From positions 26,865-57,326 of the forward strand of contig NZ_CP012841.1 in the NCBI RefSeq assembly GCF_002073915.1: DNA of 30,462 bases, given 5' to 3'. Origin of the DNA: Candidatus Riesia pediculicola. GTDB taxonomy: Bacteria > Pseudomonadota > Gammaproteobacteria > Enterobacterales > Enterobacteriaceae. Positions 11,556-20,409 of the stretch are shown here, in pieces. The position numbers and the translations under genes were made by a program. The notes under the pieces were generated by a model. The model had not been told where the DNA came from, did no database searches, and saw only the letters and a list, made by a program, of their open reading frames with translations. Position 1 is the stretch's first letter. Each line of letters opens with the position of its first letter.

Positions 11556-11571
11556 GATTTTTGAAAGAGCG
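11556..11571 (-). promoter_or_regulatory. boxA-like antitermination site before 23S
   Basis: On the minus strand CGCTCTTTCAAAAATC matches the boxA found in the 16S-23S spacer of enterobacterial rRNA operons (GCTCTTTAAAAAT), where Nus factors bind. It sits just outside the 23S stalk, the expected position. Confidence 0.65.
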
Positions 11572-11596
11572 TTTATATAATTTTCAGATCGATTTT

Positions 11597-11669
11597 TGGA
11601 GCTAAGCGGAATCGAACCGCTGACCTCCTGTGTGCAAAACAGGTGCTCTACCTTTTGAGCTATAGCCCC
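11597..11669 (-). tRNA. alaT: tRNA-Ala(UGC)
   Basis: The minus strand folds as a standard cloverleaf: acceptor GGGGCTA with TAGCTCC, anticodon loop TTTGCAC giving anticodon TGC, and T-arm GGTTCGATTCC. The acceptor stem keeps the G3-U70 wobble pair that identifies tRNA-Ala to alanyl-tRNA synthetase. The discriminator A is followed by AAAA, so CCA is not encoded. It lies in the 16S-23S spacer. Confidence 0.96.
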
Positions 11670-11691
11670 CTAAAAATATTTATTTCTAAAA

Positions 11692-11765
11692 TAGGCTTGA
11701 GTGGATTTGAACCACCGACCTCACCCTTATCAAGGGTGTGCTCTAACCATCTGAGCTACAAGCCT
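11692..11765 (-). tRNA. ileT: tRNA-Ile(GAU)
   Basis: The minus strand gives acceptor AGGCTTG with CAAGCCT, anticodon stem CACCC/GGGTG around TTGATAA (anticodon GAT), and T-arm GGTTCAAATCC. The discriminator A is followed by TTTT, so CCA must be added after transcription. It is the first gene in the spacer after 16S, as in E. coli operons with the Ile-Ala pair. Confidence 0.96.
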
Positions 11766-11790
11766 ATAAAAAACTATTCTAAAAAAACTA

Positions 11791-11803
11791 TTGTGAACAC
11801 TTG
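11791..11803 (-). other. 3' arm of the 16S processing stem
   Basis: TTGTGAACACTTG here is the exact complement of CAAGTGTTCACAA at 13485-13497, a 13-bp perfect match enclosing 16S. It starts seven bases past the 16S 3' end. The geometry, with the leader arm about 116 bases before 16S, resembles the RNase III stem of E. coli. Confidence 0.8.
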
Positions 11804-11809
11804 TTTTTT

Positions 11810-13369
<1,560 letters not shown>

Positions 13370-13484
13370 AAATCGGATGTTCAAAAATGATTATTTGAAC
13401 GAGAACCTTTACGTCTCTATATATGAATATATTGACGAAACACCTTGTGTGATCAAATTGATCCGTTTCTCCTTCTGATATTCA

Positions 13485-13497
13485 CAAGTGTTCACAA
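13485..13497 (-). other. 5' arm of the 16S processing stem
   Basis: CAAGTGTTCACAA on the plus strand is the exact reverse complement of 11791-11803. In the transcript this leader arm pairs across the whole 16S gene to form the precursor stem. Confidence 0.8.
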
Positions 13498-13500
13498 AGA

Positions 13501-13537
13501 TTTTTTAAAGAACATTTTACTTTCTGAAGAAAGTAAA
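13501..13537 (-). promoter_or_regulatory. rrn leader boxB hairpin and boxA
   Basis: On the minus strand a perfect hairpin TTTACTTTC/GAAAGTAAA (13516-13537) is followed directly by TGTTCTTTAAAAAA (13501-13514), close to the E. coli rRNA boxA TGCTCTTTAACA. Hairpin then boxA is the arrangement of rRNA antitermination (nut-like) sites, so NusB/NusE-type antitermination is probably retained. Confidence 0.7.
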
Positions 13538-13545
13538 GATATGTA

Positions 13546-13574
13546 ATTATGATTAATTTTTTTTATTTTGTAAA
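13546..13574 (-). promoter_or_regulatory. Candidate rRNA operon promoter
   Basis: The minus strand has TTTACA (13569-13574), a 17-base spacer, then CATAAT (13546-13551), about ten bases ahead of the boxB hairpin and about 180 bases ahead of 16S. Spacing is ideal and each hexamer differs by one base from consensus. In AT-rich DNA such matches can be accidental; the position is the main support. Confidence 0.55.
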
Positions 13575-13765
13575 GTTAATATGACCTCGATCCTCATTCT
13601 TTTAAAAAAGAATTAATTTAATGGACGATCATGAAAAATTAAAATTTATATATTATTTAATTTTTTTAACAAAATTATTTGATCGATCGAATTTTTTTTA
13701 ACTAAGTAATTTTTTATCTATTAAAAAAGAAATGTGACAAAAATTTTTGATTTGATCTTTGAGGG

Positions 13766-14715
13766 TTACTTCTCATTTTTTCGGATTAAATCAATAAGAT
13801 TTCTCATATCTTCTGGAGTATTCGATTTCCAAGTTACTTTTTTTTTAAACTGAGGATGTAGTATCTTGATTTTTCTAGCGTGTAAAGCTTGTCTCGATAT
13901 TACTTGATCAATTTTAATAAGATTACTTATATAATTTTTCTTTTTTCGAATAATTTGTCTATCTTGATATAAATAATCTCCCACAATTGGATGACCGATA
14001 TATTTCATATGTACTCGAGCTTGATGATGTCTACCTGACTCTAATGATAAAATGATTCGAGTAAAATTAGCAAATTTTTCTTTAACATAATAATGAGTTT
14101 TTGCTTTTCTTCCAAAATCGCAGACAAAATTCTTTATTCTTTCGTAAGGATGACGTTTTATAGGTTTGTCGATTGTTCCATCGGAATTAATGTTTCCATA
14201 GACTATGGCCTCGTATTCTTTATATACTTTTCTAGATTTAAATAGTTTCATCATTTGATTTTGAATAGAACTTTTTTTAGCAACGATCATTAATCCACTT
14301 GTATCTTTATCCAATCTATGGACAATCCCAGCTCTTGGGATATTTTTTAAAATGGGGAAATGATATATTAAGGCATGCATTAAGGTGTTTTTTTCATGAT
14401 GGGTTCCAGGATGCACACAGAGATTATAAGGTTTATCTATTACTATGATCGAATCATCTTCATGTAGAATTTTTAAAGGAATGTTTTTTGGTATGCATTG
14501 AATTTTTTTCTCTAGATCTATATCTTTGATCAGAATACTTTTTTCTCCTAATATTCTGATACTCGGTTTATTTATTGGAATTTGATCAACGTAGACTTTT
14601 TTTTTAGGATCCATTTTTGGATCTTTGATCGTGAATATTTTTTCAATTGTTCACAAAGAAGTTTATCGATCCTTTTGGAATGATAAAGATGTTTGATTTT
14701 AATTTTTATTTTCAT
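13766..14715 (-). pseudogene. rluD: 23S rRNA pseudouridine synthase D, frame broken in an A9 run
   Basis: RluD makes pseudouridines at 1911, 1915 and 1917 in helix 69 of 23S rRNA. The catalytic domain (frame open 13766-14614) is complete: RAGIVHRLDKDTSGLMIVAK with the catalytic Asp, SLESGRHHQARVHM and HPIVGDYLYQ. The N-terminal S4 domain is present in a second frame: from ATG at 14715 the translation includes RIDKLL and YSRSKIQKWIL, matching E. coli RLDQAL and YSRSRIKEWIL. The two frames meet at nine A's (14597-14605). Ten A's would join them as WILKKKVYVD, the same spacing as E. coli WILDQRVLVN, giving about 316 residues (E. coli 326). RNA polymerase slippage could restore the product, so it may still work. 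The ATG at 14614 would give a protein without most of the S4 domain. Confidence 0.88.
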
Positions 14716-15276
14716 AAAAAAATATAAAATAAGTTAATATTAATTAATAAGTTATCAAATGTTCCGTATTTCAAACATCTCAAATCATTTTTATAGTTTT
14801 TGAGATTTTTGATCGATTTCTATTTTAAATATTGAAATTTTTCAAAAGATCATTTGAATTTTATCTTGCTTAAGACTAAATATAAAAAACAAAATGATCT
14901 ACTAAATTTTTTTTAAATTCTTCGTGCAATTTTATAAAATAGAGTTTATATCGATTAAATCTTTTTCAAAATTATCATTAAGTTCTACGTTTCTTTCTCA
15001 TTTTTTAAAATTGAATCGGTTTGAATTATTGATGGAATTTTATTCTTTTTTTGAAAAGATTTTTGAAAAAATAAAATAAAGAAAATTAAAATATTAAGAT
15101 TTTAAATATTCCTACATTTTCTCAAAGATCTGACAAAAATTTCATTTTAAAAAGTTCATGAAGATTAAAACTTTCTAATTTAAATTTTGAAAAATTGAAA
15201 AATAAAGTCTTGATTTATATTTCTAAAATAGATCGAGTAAAAATCAATGACTAGAGAATTCGTTGTTTAATGAATG
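14716..15276. other. Gene-free AT-rich gap between rluD and rplS
   Basis: I see no gene here. One hairpin, ATCTCAAA/TTTGAGAT (14777-14806), is followed on the plus strand by four to five T's, but no plus-strand gene precedes it, so its role is unclear. The sequence is otherwise low-complexity A/T. Confidence 0.4.
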
Positions 15277-15639
15277 CTAAATTTTCTTTTTGTGAATTTT
15301 CTCTTTTATTCTTGCTGATCTTCCACGTTTTTTTCTTAAATAATATAATTTAGATTTTCTGACATCTCCTAAACGTTTTATTATTATCTTTTCAACTATG
15401 GGAGAATGAATTTGAAACATTCTTTCCGTTCCTTCTGATTGTGATACTCTTCTAATTGTATAACTAGATTGTAGTCCTTTATTTTTAATTGAGATGACAA
15501 TACCTTCAAATGATTGAAGTCTTTTTTTGTCATTTTCTTTTATCCAACTTAAAACTTCCACTGTATCTCCTGATTTACAGATAGTGACATTCTTTTTTAT
15601 CTGTGAATTTTCTATTTCTTGAATAATGATATTTTTCAT
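15277..15639 (-). CDS. rplS: 50S ribosomal protein L19
   Basis: L19 sits at the 30S-50S interface and contacts 16S rRNA. The 120-residue protein (E. coli 115) shows GDTVEVLSWI, FEGIVISIKNKGL, SYTIRRVSQSEGTERMF, HSPIVEKIIIKR and the GDVRKSKLYYLRKKRGRSARIKE C-terminal region typical of the family, with an additional lysine-rich end. It is the last gene of the ffh-rpsP-trmD-rplS cluster, 30 bases after trmD. No clear Shine-Dalgarno site precedes the ATG, so it may depend on translation of the upstream gene. Confidence 0.96.
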   Translation of the reverse strand: MKNIIIQEIENSQIKKNVTICKSGDTVEVLSWIKENDKKRLQSFEGIVISIKNKGLQSSYTIRRVSQSEGTERMFQIHSPIVEKIIIKRLGDVRKSKLYYLRKKRGRSARIKEKIHKKKI

Positions 15640-15669
15640 AATTTATATGAGCGAACTGTATTGAATTAC

Positions 15670-16419
15670 CTAACGACTTTTTCTTTTATACTCTTTTTGA
15701 AATAAGTTTAATAGATATCTTTGTCTTTGAGTAAGATGAATTTTTTTTAAAAGTTCTGGTCTTTTTAACCAAGTTTGTCCGAGAGATTGTTTTTCTCTCC
15801 AAATTTCAATTTTTTTATGGTTTCCAGAAAGTAAAACAGAAGGTATATCCAATCCTCCTATTGTTTTTGGTCGAGTGTAATGTGGATGGTCTAAAAGCCC
15901 TTTTGAAAAGGAGTCTTTCTCTGTTGACTTATAACAATTTGTAACTCCAGGAATCAATCTTGCTATAGCATCGAGAATCACCATTGCCGCAAATTCTCCA
16001 CAACTTAGAATGTAATTTCCGATCGACCATTCTTCATGAATTTCATTTTCAATGATTCTTTCATCTATTCCACGATATCTCCCACAAACTAACAGAAGAA
16101 CCTCTTCTTTTAAAAATTTTCGAATGCTATTCTGATCAAGAATTTTTCCTTGAGGAGAAAGATACAAAACTTTCGAATTTTTTCCCAATTTCTTTTTAGC
16201 AGAATATATTGACCTAATAACCGGGCTGGCCATAACTATCGTTCCATATCCTCCTCCATATGGACGATCATCGATGCTTTTTCTATACGTGTCGACTTGA
16301 CTTTTAAGGTCATAAAAATATAACTTTAAAAATCGTTTCTTGATAGCCTTATGGATAATTCCAAACTTAATAGTTGAAGAAAACATTTCCGGAAACAAAC
16401 TAATGATGCCGATTTTCAT
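15670..16419 (-). CDS. trmD: tRNA (guanine-N1)-methyltransferase
   Basis: TrmD methylates G37 next to the anticodon using SAM and prevents +1 frameshifting. The 249-residue protein begins MKIGIISLFPEMF, like E. coli MWIGIISLFPEMF, which is why I reject the TTG five codons upstream. RKSIDDRPYGGG, YLSPQGKILDQ, LVCGRYRGIDERII, EEWSIGNYILS, STEDSFSKGLLDHPHYTRP and LLSGNHKKIEIWR are conserved. Two normally constant stretches differ: GGGPGM is GGGYGT and SGGE is SCGE, the latter in the SAM-binding trefoil knot. The rimM gene that normally precedes trmD is absent. The enzyme is essential in most bacteria, so it is probably active despite these changes. Confidence 0.95.
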   Translation of the reverse strand: MKIGIISLFPEMFSSTIKFGIIHKAIKKRFLKLYFYDLKSQVDTYRKSIDDRPYGGGYGTIVMASPVIRSIYSAKKKLGKNSKVLYLSPQGKILDQNSIRKFLKEEVLLLVCGRYRGIDERIIENEIHEEWSIGNYILSCGEFAAMVILDAIARLIPGVTNCYKSTEKDSFSKGLLDHPHYTRPKTIGGLDIPSVLLSGNHKKIEIWREKQSLGQTWLKRPELLKKIHLTQRQRYLLNLFQKEYKRKSR

Positions 16420-16511
16420 TTGTTTTTCGATCAATCTATCATTTTTAAAAAATCAAAAGTAGAAGTTTCTCATTTATCTCATGAGTAGAACTTAAAAATC
16501 GAAATGATTTT

Positions 16512-16775
16512 TCAAGTTTTAGAGAAATCAGATTTCCTCATAGTTTTAACGATCCATTTAACTTTTTCTGAAAATATTGCTCCCTGATCTTTCCAATATT
16601 GCAAACGATCCATTTTGATCTGTAAAAAGTTCTTTTTTTTTGAAGAAAAGATTGGATCGAAAAATCCTATTTTTTCTATAAAACATCCATTTCTTACATA
16701 TTTTCTATCGGTGACAACTATTTTATAGAAAGGATTTTTTTTCTTTCCGAATCTAGCTAACTTAACTATCACCAT
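16512..16775 (-). CDS. rpsP: 30S ribosomal protein S16
   Basis: S16 binds 16S rRNA early in 30S assembly. The 87-residue product matches E. coli S16 (82 residues) through MVIVKLARFGKKKNPFYKIVV, shown here only in part, NGCFIEKIGFFDP and DRLQYWKDQGA. An ATG at 16787 would add MRKK and overlaps the ffh stop codon; I choose 16775 because GAGGA lies just upstream of it at normal spacing and the family begins at that methionine. It directly follows ffh, and the next gene in the ancestral order, rimM, is gone, leaving about 90 bases before trmD. Confidence 0.94.
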   Translation of the reverse strand: MVIVKLARFGKKKNPFYKIVVTDRKYVRNGCFIEKIGFFDPIFSSKKKNFLQIKMDRLQYWKDQGAIFSEKVKWIVKTMRKSDFSKT

Positions 16776-16786
16776 TTTTTTCCTCA

Positions 16787-18121
16787 TTAAAAAAAATTAA
16801 AGAATTTTTTGTTTTTCTTAAAATTGTTCATCATTTTTTTGACTTCTTGAAATCTCTTTAAAAGAAAGTTAATCTCTTGAACTTTTGTTCCGGATCCAAG
16901 AGAAATTCTTCTTTTTCTAGAACTCTTAATTATTTCTGGATTTTTTCTTTCTTCATGAGTCATAGATTGAATAATTGCTTTCATTTTGCTTAGTAGAGAT
17001 TCATCTATATCTGATCTAATAAGATTGTCTACACTTTGTCTTAGATAAGGAATTTTTCTCACTATTTTTTTTAAGTTGTCAATATTTTTCATATAATTCA
17101 ACTGTTCTAAAAAATCTTCTAAGTCAAATTTATAAAAGTCTGATTTTTTTTGAAAAAGCTTTTTCTTGATATTGATAGAAAAATTTTTTTTCATATCTTT
17201 CATGATATGAAATGTATGTTCTGTTCCCAAGATTTTTGAAATTATTTTTTTAGGATGAAATGGTTCTATCAATGAGATGTGTTCTCCAGTTCCTAAAAAA
17301 GCAATCGGTTTTCCAGTTACTTCTTTGACCGATAACGCACATCCTCCTCTCGAATCTCCATCCATTTTTGTAAGAATGATTCCATCCAAAGGAAATTTTT
17401 TATTAAATGTTCTAGAAGAATGAATTGCATCTTGACCTACCATAGAATCGATAACGAAAAACGTATCAGAGGGATTAACAATTTTATGGATTTTTTGAAT
17501 TTCGTCTAATTTCTCAAGATCAGTATGCATACATCCTTCAGTATCCACAATCAACGTATCATAACGTTCTGATTTGAATCGAGCGATAGAAAACTTAGCT
17601 AAATCAAAAGAACTTCTTGATTTTTTAGAATTAACTTCAAAAAAATCTACTTTAGAGTATTCTGAAAGTTGTTTAAGCTGGTCAAAGGCTGCAGGCCGAC
17701 CTGTGTCAGTAGATGCCAAGAGAACTTTTTTATTGTATTTTTTTCTCAATACCCTTCCAATCTTGGAAGCCGTAGTTGTTTTACCAGAACCCTTTGAGCC
17801 GACCAACAGTATGATTAGATGATTTCTCTTTGAAAAATCGAATAAATTAAATTCTTTTTCTCCTATGATTTGAAGAAGCGTTTTTCGTACAATTTCAATA
17901 AAATCTCCGCTAGGATCGAAACTTTCTTCTATCTTACTTTTTAAAATTTCTTTTTCGATTTTTTGAAGAATTTTCTTGACTACCATTACGGATACATCTG
18001 AATCAATTAACAAAGTCTTGATCTTATCAAGATGATGTTTTAAAAATTTCTTTTTGAAAATTCCTCGATCTCGAATTGTTTTAAAAAGATCTAGAAAGCT
18101 CTTACTAATATTTTCGAACAT
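16787..18121 (-). CDS. ffh: Signal recognition particle protein Ffh
   Basis: Ffh is the SRP54 homologue that with 4.5S RNA delivers nascent membrane proteins to FtsY at the inner membrane. The 444 residues contain the N-domain helices, then the G-domain: P-loop GSKGSGKTT (E. coli GLQGAGKTT), DTGRPAAFDQL (E. coli DVYRPAAIKQL), G3 DTEGC in place of DTAGR, and TKMDGDSRGG. The M-domain keeps the RNA-binding SRKRRISLGSG and ends in a short lysine/phenylalanine-rich tail instead of the methionine-rich E. coli tail. The G3 change replaces a nearly invariant Arg by Cys and Ala by Glu. Gene order ffh-rpsP is ancestral. Confidence 0.95.
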   Translation of the reverse strand: MFENISKSFLDLFKTIRDRGIFKKKFLKHHLDKIKTLLIDSDVSVMVVKKILQKIEKEILKSKIEESFDPSGDFIEIVRKTLLQIIGEKEFNLFDFSKRNHLIILLVGSKGSGKTTTASKIGRVLRKKYNKKVLLASTDTGRPAAFDQLKQLSEYSKVDFFEVNSKKSRSSFDLAKFSIARFKSERYDTLIVDTEGCMHTDLEKLDEIQKIHKIVNPSDTFFVIDSMVGQDAIHSSRTFNKKFPLDGIILTKMDGDSRGGCALSVKEVTGKPIAFLGTGEHISLIEPFHPKKIISKILGTEHTFHIMKDMKKNFSINIKKKLFQKKSDFYKFDLEDFLEQLNYMKNIDNLKKIVRKIPYLRQSVDNLIRSDIDESLLSKMKAIIQSMTHEERKNPEIIKSSRKRRISLGSGTKVQEINFLLKRFQEVKKMMNNFKKNKKFFNFF

Positions 18122-18304
18122 ATATTAAATAAAGATTTTTAAAAAAAATTTTTGAAGTCAGATTGTTAATTTCATGATTTCATGTTTTTTATGAAATTAT
18201 AAGAAAATCTTTCTAAATTTTAGAAAATTAAATTTATACCTCTTTTTAAGAGAGATAATTTTCTCAGTTTCTTTAAAAATTATATTAAATTTTAACATAA
18301 AATC

Positions 18305-19873
18305 TTATGAAAGAGATCTTTTCATCTTTTTTTTTAGATATTTTTCGAAACTTAATTGATCTGACTGTTCAATTTCTCTTTGTCTTCTGATAGAAAACTC
18401 CCTCATTTTTTCAAAATCTTTATTTGAAATAACTTCAAATTCTTCCGATCTTAATTCCGTTCGATATGTCTTAGCTAATTTTAAACCGTATTTTAATAAG
18501 CCATCTCGAACCATTAGGTTCATCATTCTTCCGGAATAAGTTAGCTCTGGACGATCGATCATCGTCCTTAGTTCATTGCAAACAATTTTATATTTTTCGG
18601 AAAGGAATATATCTTGTAATGTATCAGCAACCTTCGTTAACTTCTCGAACAGATCATTGCCTACATTTTTTATAGATCTCGAAACGTTATCTATTAAGAT
18701 TCTATTGTACGGTTTTCTTCCGTTTAAAACGATCTCTTTCCAATTTTTTTTACATCGATATAGTTCTTCTCTGTTCATCAAAGGAGATTCAGTTAAAGCA
18801 CACCAAATTAGAAACAGATCTAAAAAATAGATTTGTGTCTCATGAATTCCAATTGCAGTAAATGGATTGATATCCAATGATCTTATCTCCAGATATTCTA
18901 TTCCTTTTTTTAAAATCGAATCGATATAAGATTCTCCTGAAATTGTTGATCTTTTCGGTCTAATCGTAGAATAAAGTTCATTCTCGATTTGTAAAATATT
19001 AGTATTTAGTTGTAATAAATTTCCAAAACAATCTTTTAGTCCTATATTGATGAAAGTAGGATGAGGTTCATTTAAGGCTTTTTTAATCGATTGAACATAA
19101 TCTAAAAGTCCGTTTAGATGAATGTCAATCTTGTTCTGAAATTCTCCGGTATATCCAATATCACTTAATCTCAATGAGGTCGCATAAGGTAAATAATATG
19201 TACCCTCTCTTCCATATTTCATAGAAAAAATATTTTCATTTTTTAGACTAGATTTTAATATTCCAGGAGAAGCTCCGAACAGATATGGAATGATCCATCC
19301 GAACCGGTAGTAGTTTCGTATTATCTTAAGATATCCGTCTGAAACTTTTTCTAACTGATTTCTTTTATCGTTCGGATCTGACAGAATTTTCCAAAAGTTT
19401 AGAGAAAACGAGAAGTTATAATGTATTCCAGAAATAATCTGCATTGAAGAACCATATCTATGCTTTAATCCTGTTCGATACAACATTTTAAATTTTGCTA
19501 AATTAGATATTCCATATTTTGCTAGGTTTATATGAGAATCACTCCTCAATAAGCAAGGCATACTTAGTGGCCATATCAACTCGTGATCAAGATTTTTTAA
19601 AACAAAGCGATGTAAGTCTCTCAAAAATTTTAAAACATATCCGATATCTTGATACGTAGGAGTTACGAGTTCAAGAAGTGATTCTGCGAAATCAGTAGTA
19701 ATCCATGGATGAGTGAGAGATTTTCCAAAACAAATTGGATGTATAGAAGTCGAAATTTCTCCATTAGGTTTGATTCGTAAAGTTTCTCTTTCAATTCCTC
19801 TTTTCAAACCCGATAGCATATGAGGATTTTTCTTTAAAAGAAGTAACTTCTCTGATATATCAGGTAAATTCAT
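18305..19873 (-). CDS. gshA: Glutamate-cysteine ligase
   Basis: GshA joins glutamate and cysteine with ATP, the first step in glutathione synthesis. The 522-residue protein (E. coli 518) matches along its length: GIERETLRI, THPWITTDFAESLLELVTP, WPLSMPCLL, ISGIHYNFSFS, NYYRFGWIIPYLFGASP, YYLPYATSLRLSDIGYT, LQIENELYSTIRPKR and EYLEIRSLDINPF. The open frame reaches 19900, but only through a TTG; the ATG at 19873 gives MNLPDISEKL, aligning with E. coli MIPDVSQALAWL. gshB occurs later in this window, so both steps are encoded. It lies next to tRNA-Arg as in the ancestral order, with yqaA and yqaB lost. Confidence 0.95.
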   Translation of the reverse strand: MNLPDISEKLLLLKKNPHMLSGLKRGIERETLRIKPNGEISTSIHPICFGKSLTHPWITTDFAESLLELVTPTYQDIGYVLKFLRDLHRFVLKNLDHELIWPLSMPCLLRSDSHINLAKYGISNLAKFKMLYRTGLKHRYGSSMQIISGIHYNFSFSLNFWKILSDPNDKRNQLEKVSDGYLKIIRNYYRFGWIIPYLFGASPGILKSSLKNENIFSMKYGREGTYYLPYATSLRLSDIGYTGEFQNKIDIHLNGLLDYVQSIKKALNEPHPTFINIGLKDCFGNLLQLNTNILQIENELYSTIRPKRSTISGESYIDSILKKGIEYLEIRSLDINPFTAIGIHETQIYFLDLFLIWCALTESPLMNREELYRCKKNWKEIVLNGRKPYNRILIDNVSRSIKNVGNDLFEKLTKVADTLQDIFLSEKYKIVCNELRTMIDRPELTYSGRMMNLMVRDGLLKYGLKLAKTYRTELRSEEFEVISNKDFEKMREFSIRRQREIEQSDQLSFEKYLKKKMKRSLS

Positions 19874-19928
19874 TTCAATTGAATCGACTTTTAAAATCAA
19901 AAAAACAAAAATTTAGGATCTATTTTAA

Positions 19929-20002
19929 CGCATCCAGAAGGATTTGAACCTCCGACCTCTCGGTTCGTAGCCGAGTGCTCTTTCCAGCTAAGCTATGGAT
20001 GC
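19929..20002 (-). tRNA. argV: tRNA-Arg(ACG)
   Basis: The minus strand gives acceptor GCATCCA with TGGATGC, anticodon stem CTCGG/CCGAG around CTACGAA (anticodon ACG) and T-arm GGTTCAAATCC. The A of the anticodon is normally deaminated to inosine by TadA. Discriminator G is followed by TTA, so CCA is not encoded. E. coli has four copies (argVYZQ) at this site; only one remains. Confidence 0.96.
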
Positions 20003-20016
20003 ATTCAGTTTAGAAT

Positions 20017-20102
20017 CGGTGAGAGAGGGATTCGAACCCTCGATGTTATTTAAACATACTCTCTTAGCAGGAGAGCACCTTCATCCTCTCGGTCATCTCA
20101 CC
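20017..20102 (-). tRNA. serV: tRNA-Ser(GCU)
   Basis: A type II tRNA with a long variable arm: acceptor GGTGAGA with TCTCACC, anticodon stem CTCTC/GAGAG around CTGCTAA (anticodon GCT), variable arm TATGTTTAAATAACATC and T-arm GGGTTCGAATCCC. Discriminator G is followed by ATT, so CCA is absent. It follows csrA exactly as serV does in E. coli. Confidence 0.96.
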
Positions 20103-20229
20103 AATCTTTATTGATCTAATGAAGATCTATTGTTTTACAAAGGTTTTATAAATTTAATTCTTTTTATCGTTTGATAAATCATAGTTAAAAAACGATCGTG
20201 CTTTTTAAAAATAATTTGGAAAAACATTT

Positions 20230-20409
20230 TTATTTCACAATATTTTTTTCAGATTGAATTTTTTGATAAATCTCTTCCCTATGTACTGGTATGTTTTTCG
20301 GAGCATTGATACCCACTCTTACTTGATTTCCTTTTATTCCAAGGATTGTAATTTTAATTTCATCACCTATTGTAAGAGTTTCACCAATTTTACGAGTCAA
20401 AATAAGCAT
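20230..20409 (-). CDS. csrA: Carbon storage regulator CsrA
   Basis: CsrA is a dimeric RNA-binding protein that represses or stabilises mRNAs by binding GGA motifs near ribosome binding sites. The 59-residue product begins [18 protein letters not shown] and continues with [14 protein letters not shown] and VHREEIY, nearly the same as E. coli (61 residues). RNA-contact residues Leu4 and Arg44 (in HREE) are preserved. AAAGGAG lies at good spacing before the ATG at 20409. It keeps the alaS-csrA-serV order. A global regulator surviving in such a reduced genome is uncommon; its antagonist RNAs csrB and csrC are not seen here. Confidence 0.96.
   Translation of the reverse strand: MLILTRKIGETLTIGDEIKITILGIKGNQVRVGINAPKNIPVHREEIYQKIQSEKNIVK

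Noticed and set aside
14777..14806. Hairpin with trailing T's read as a terminator
   Set aside because: No plus-strand gene ends before it, and on the minus strand no T-run follows the stem; mentioned only in the gap entry.
19874..19900. Nine-residue N-terminal extension of GshA
   Set aside because: It requires a TTG start and goes beyond the family N-terminus.
20160..20215. ACGATCGT palindrome near csrA as a terminator or operator
   Set aside because: The palindrome cannot form a hairpin on its own and no repeat of it is seen at other promoters in the window.
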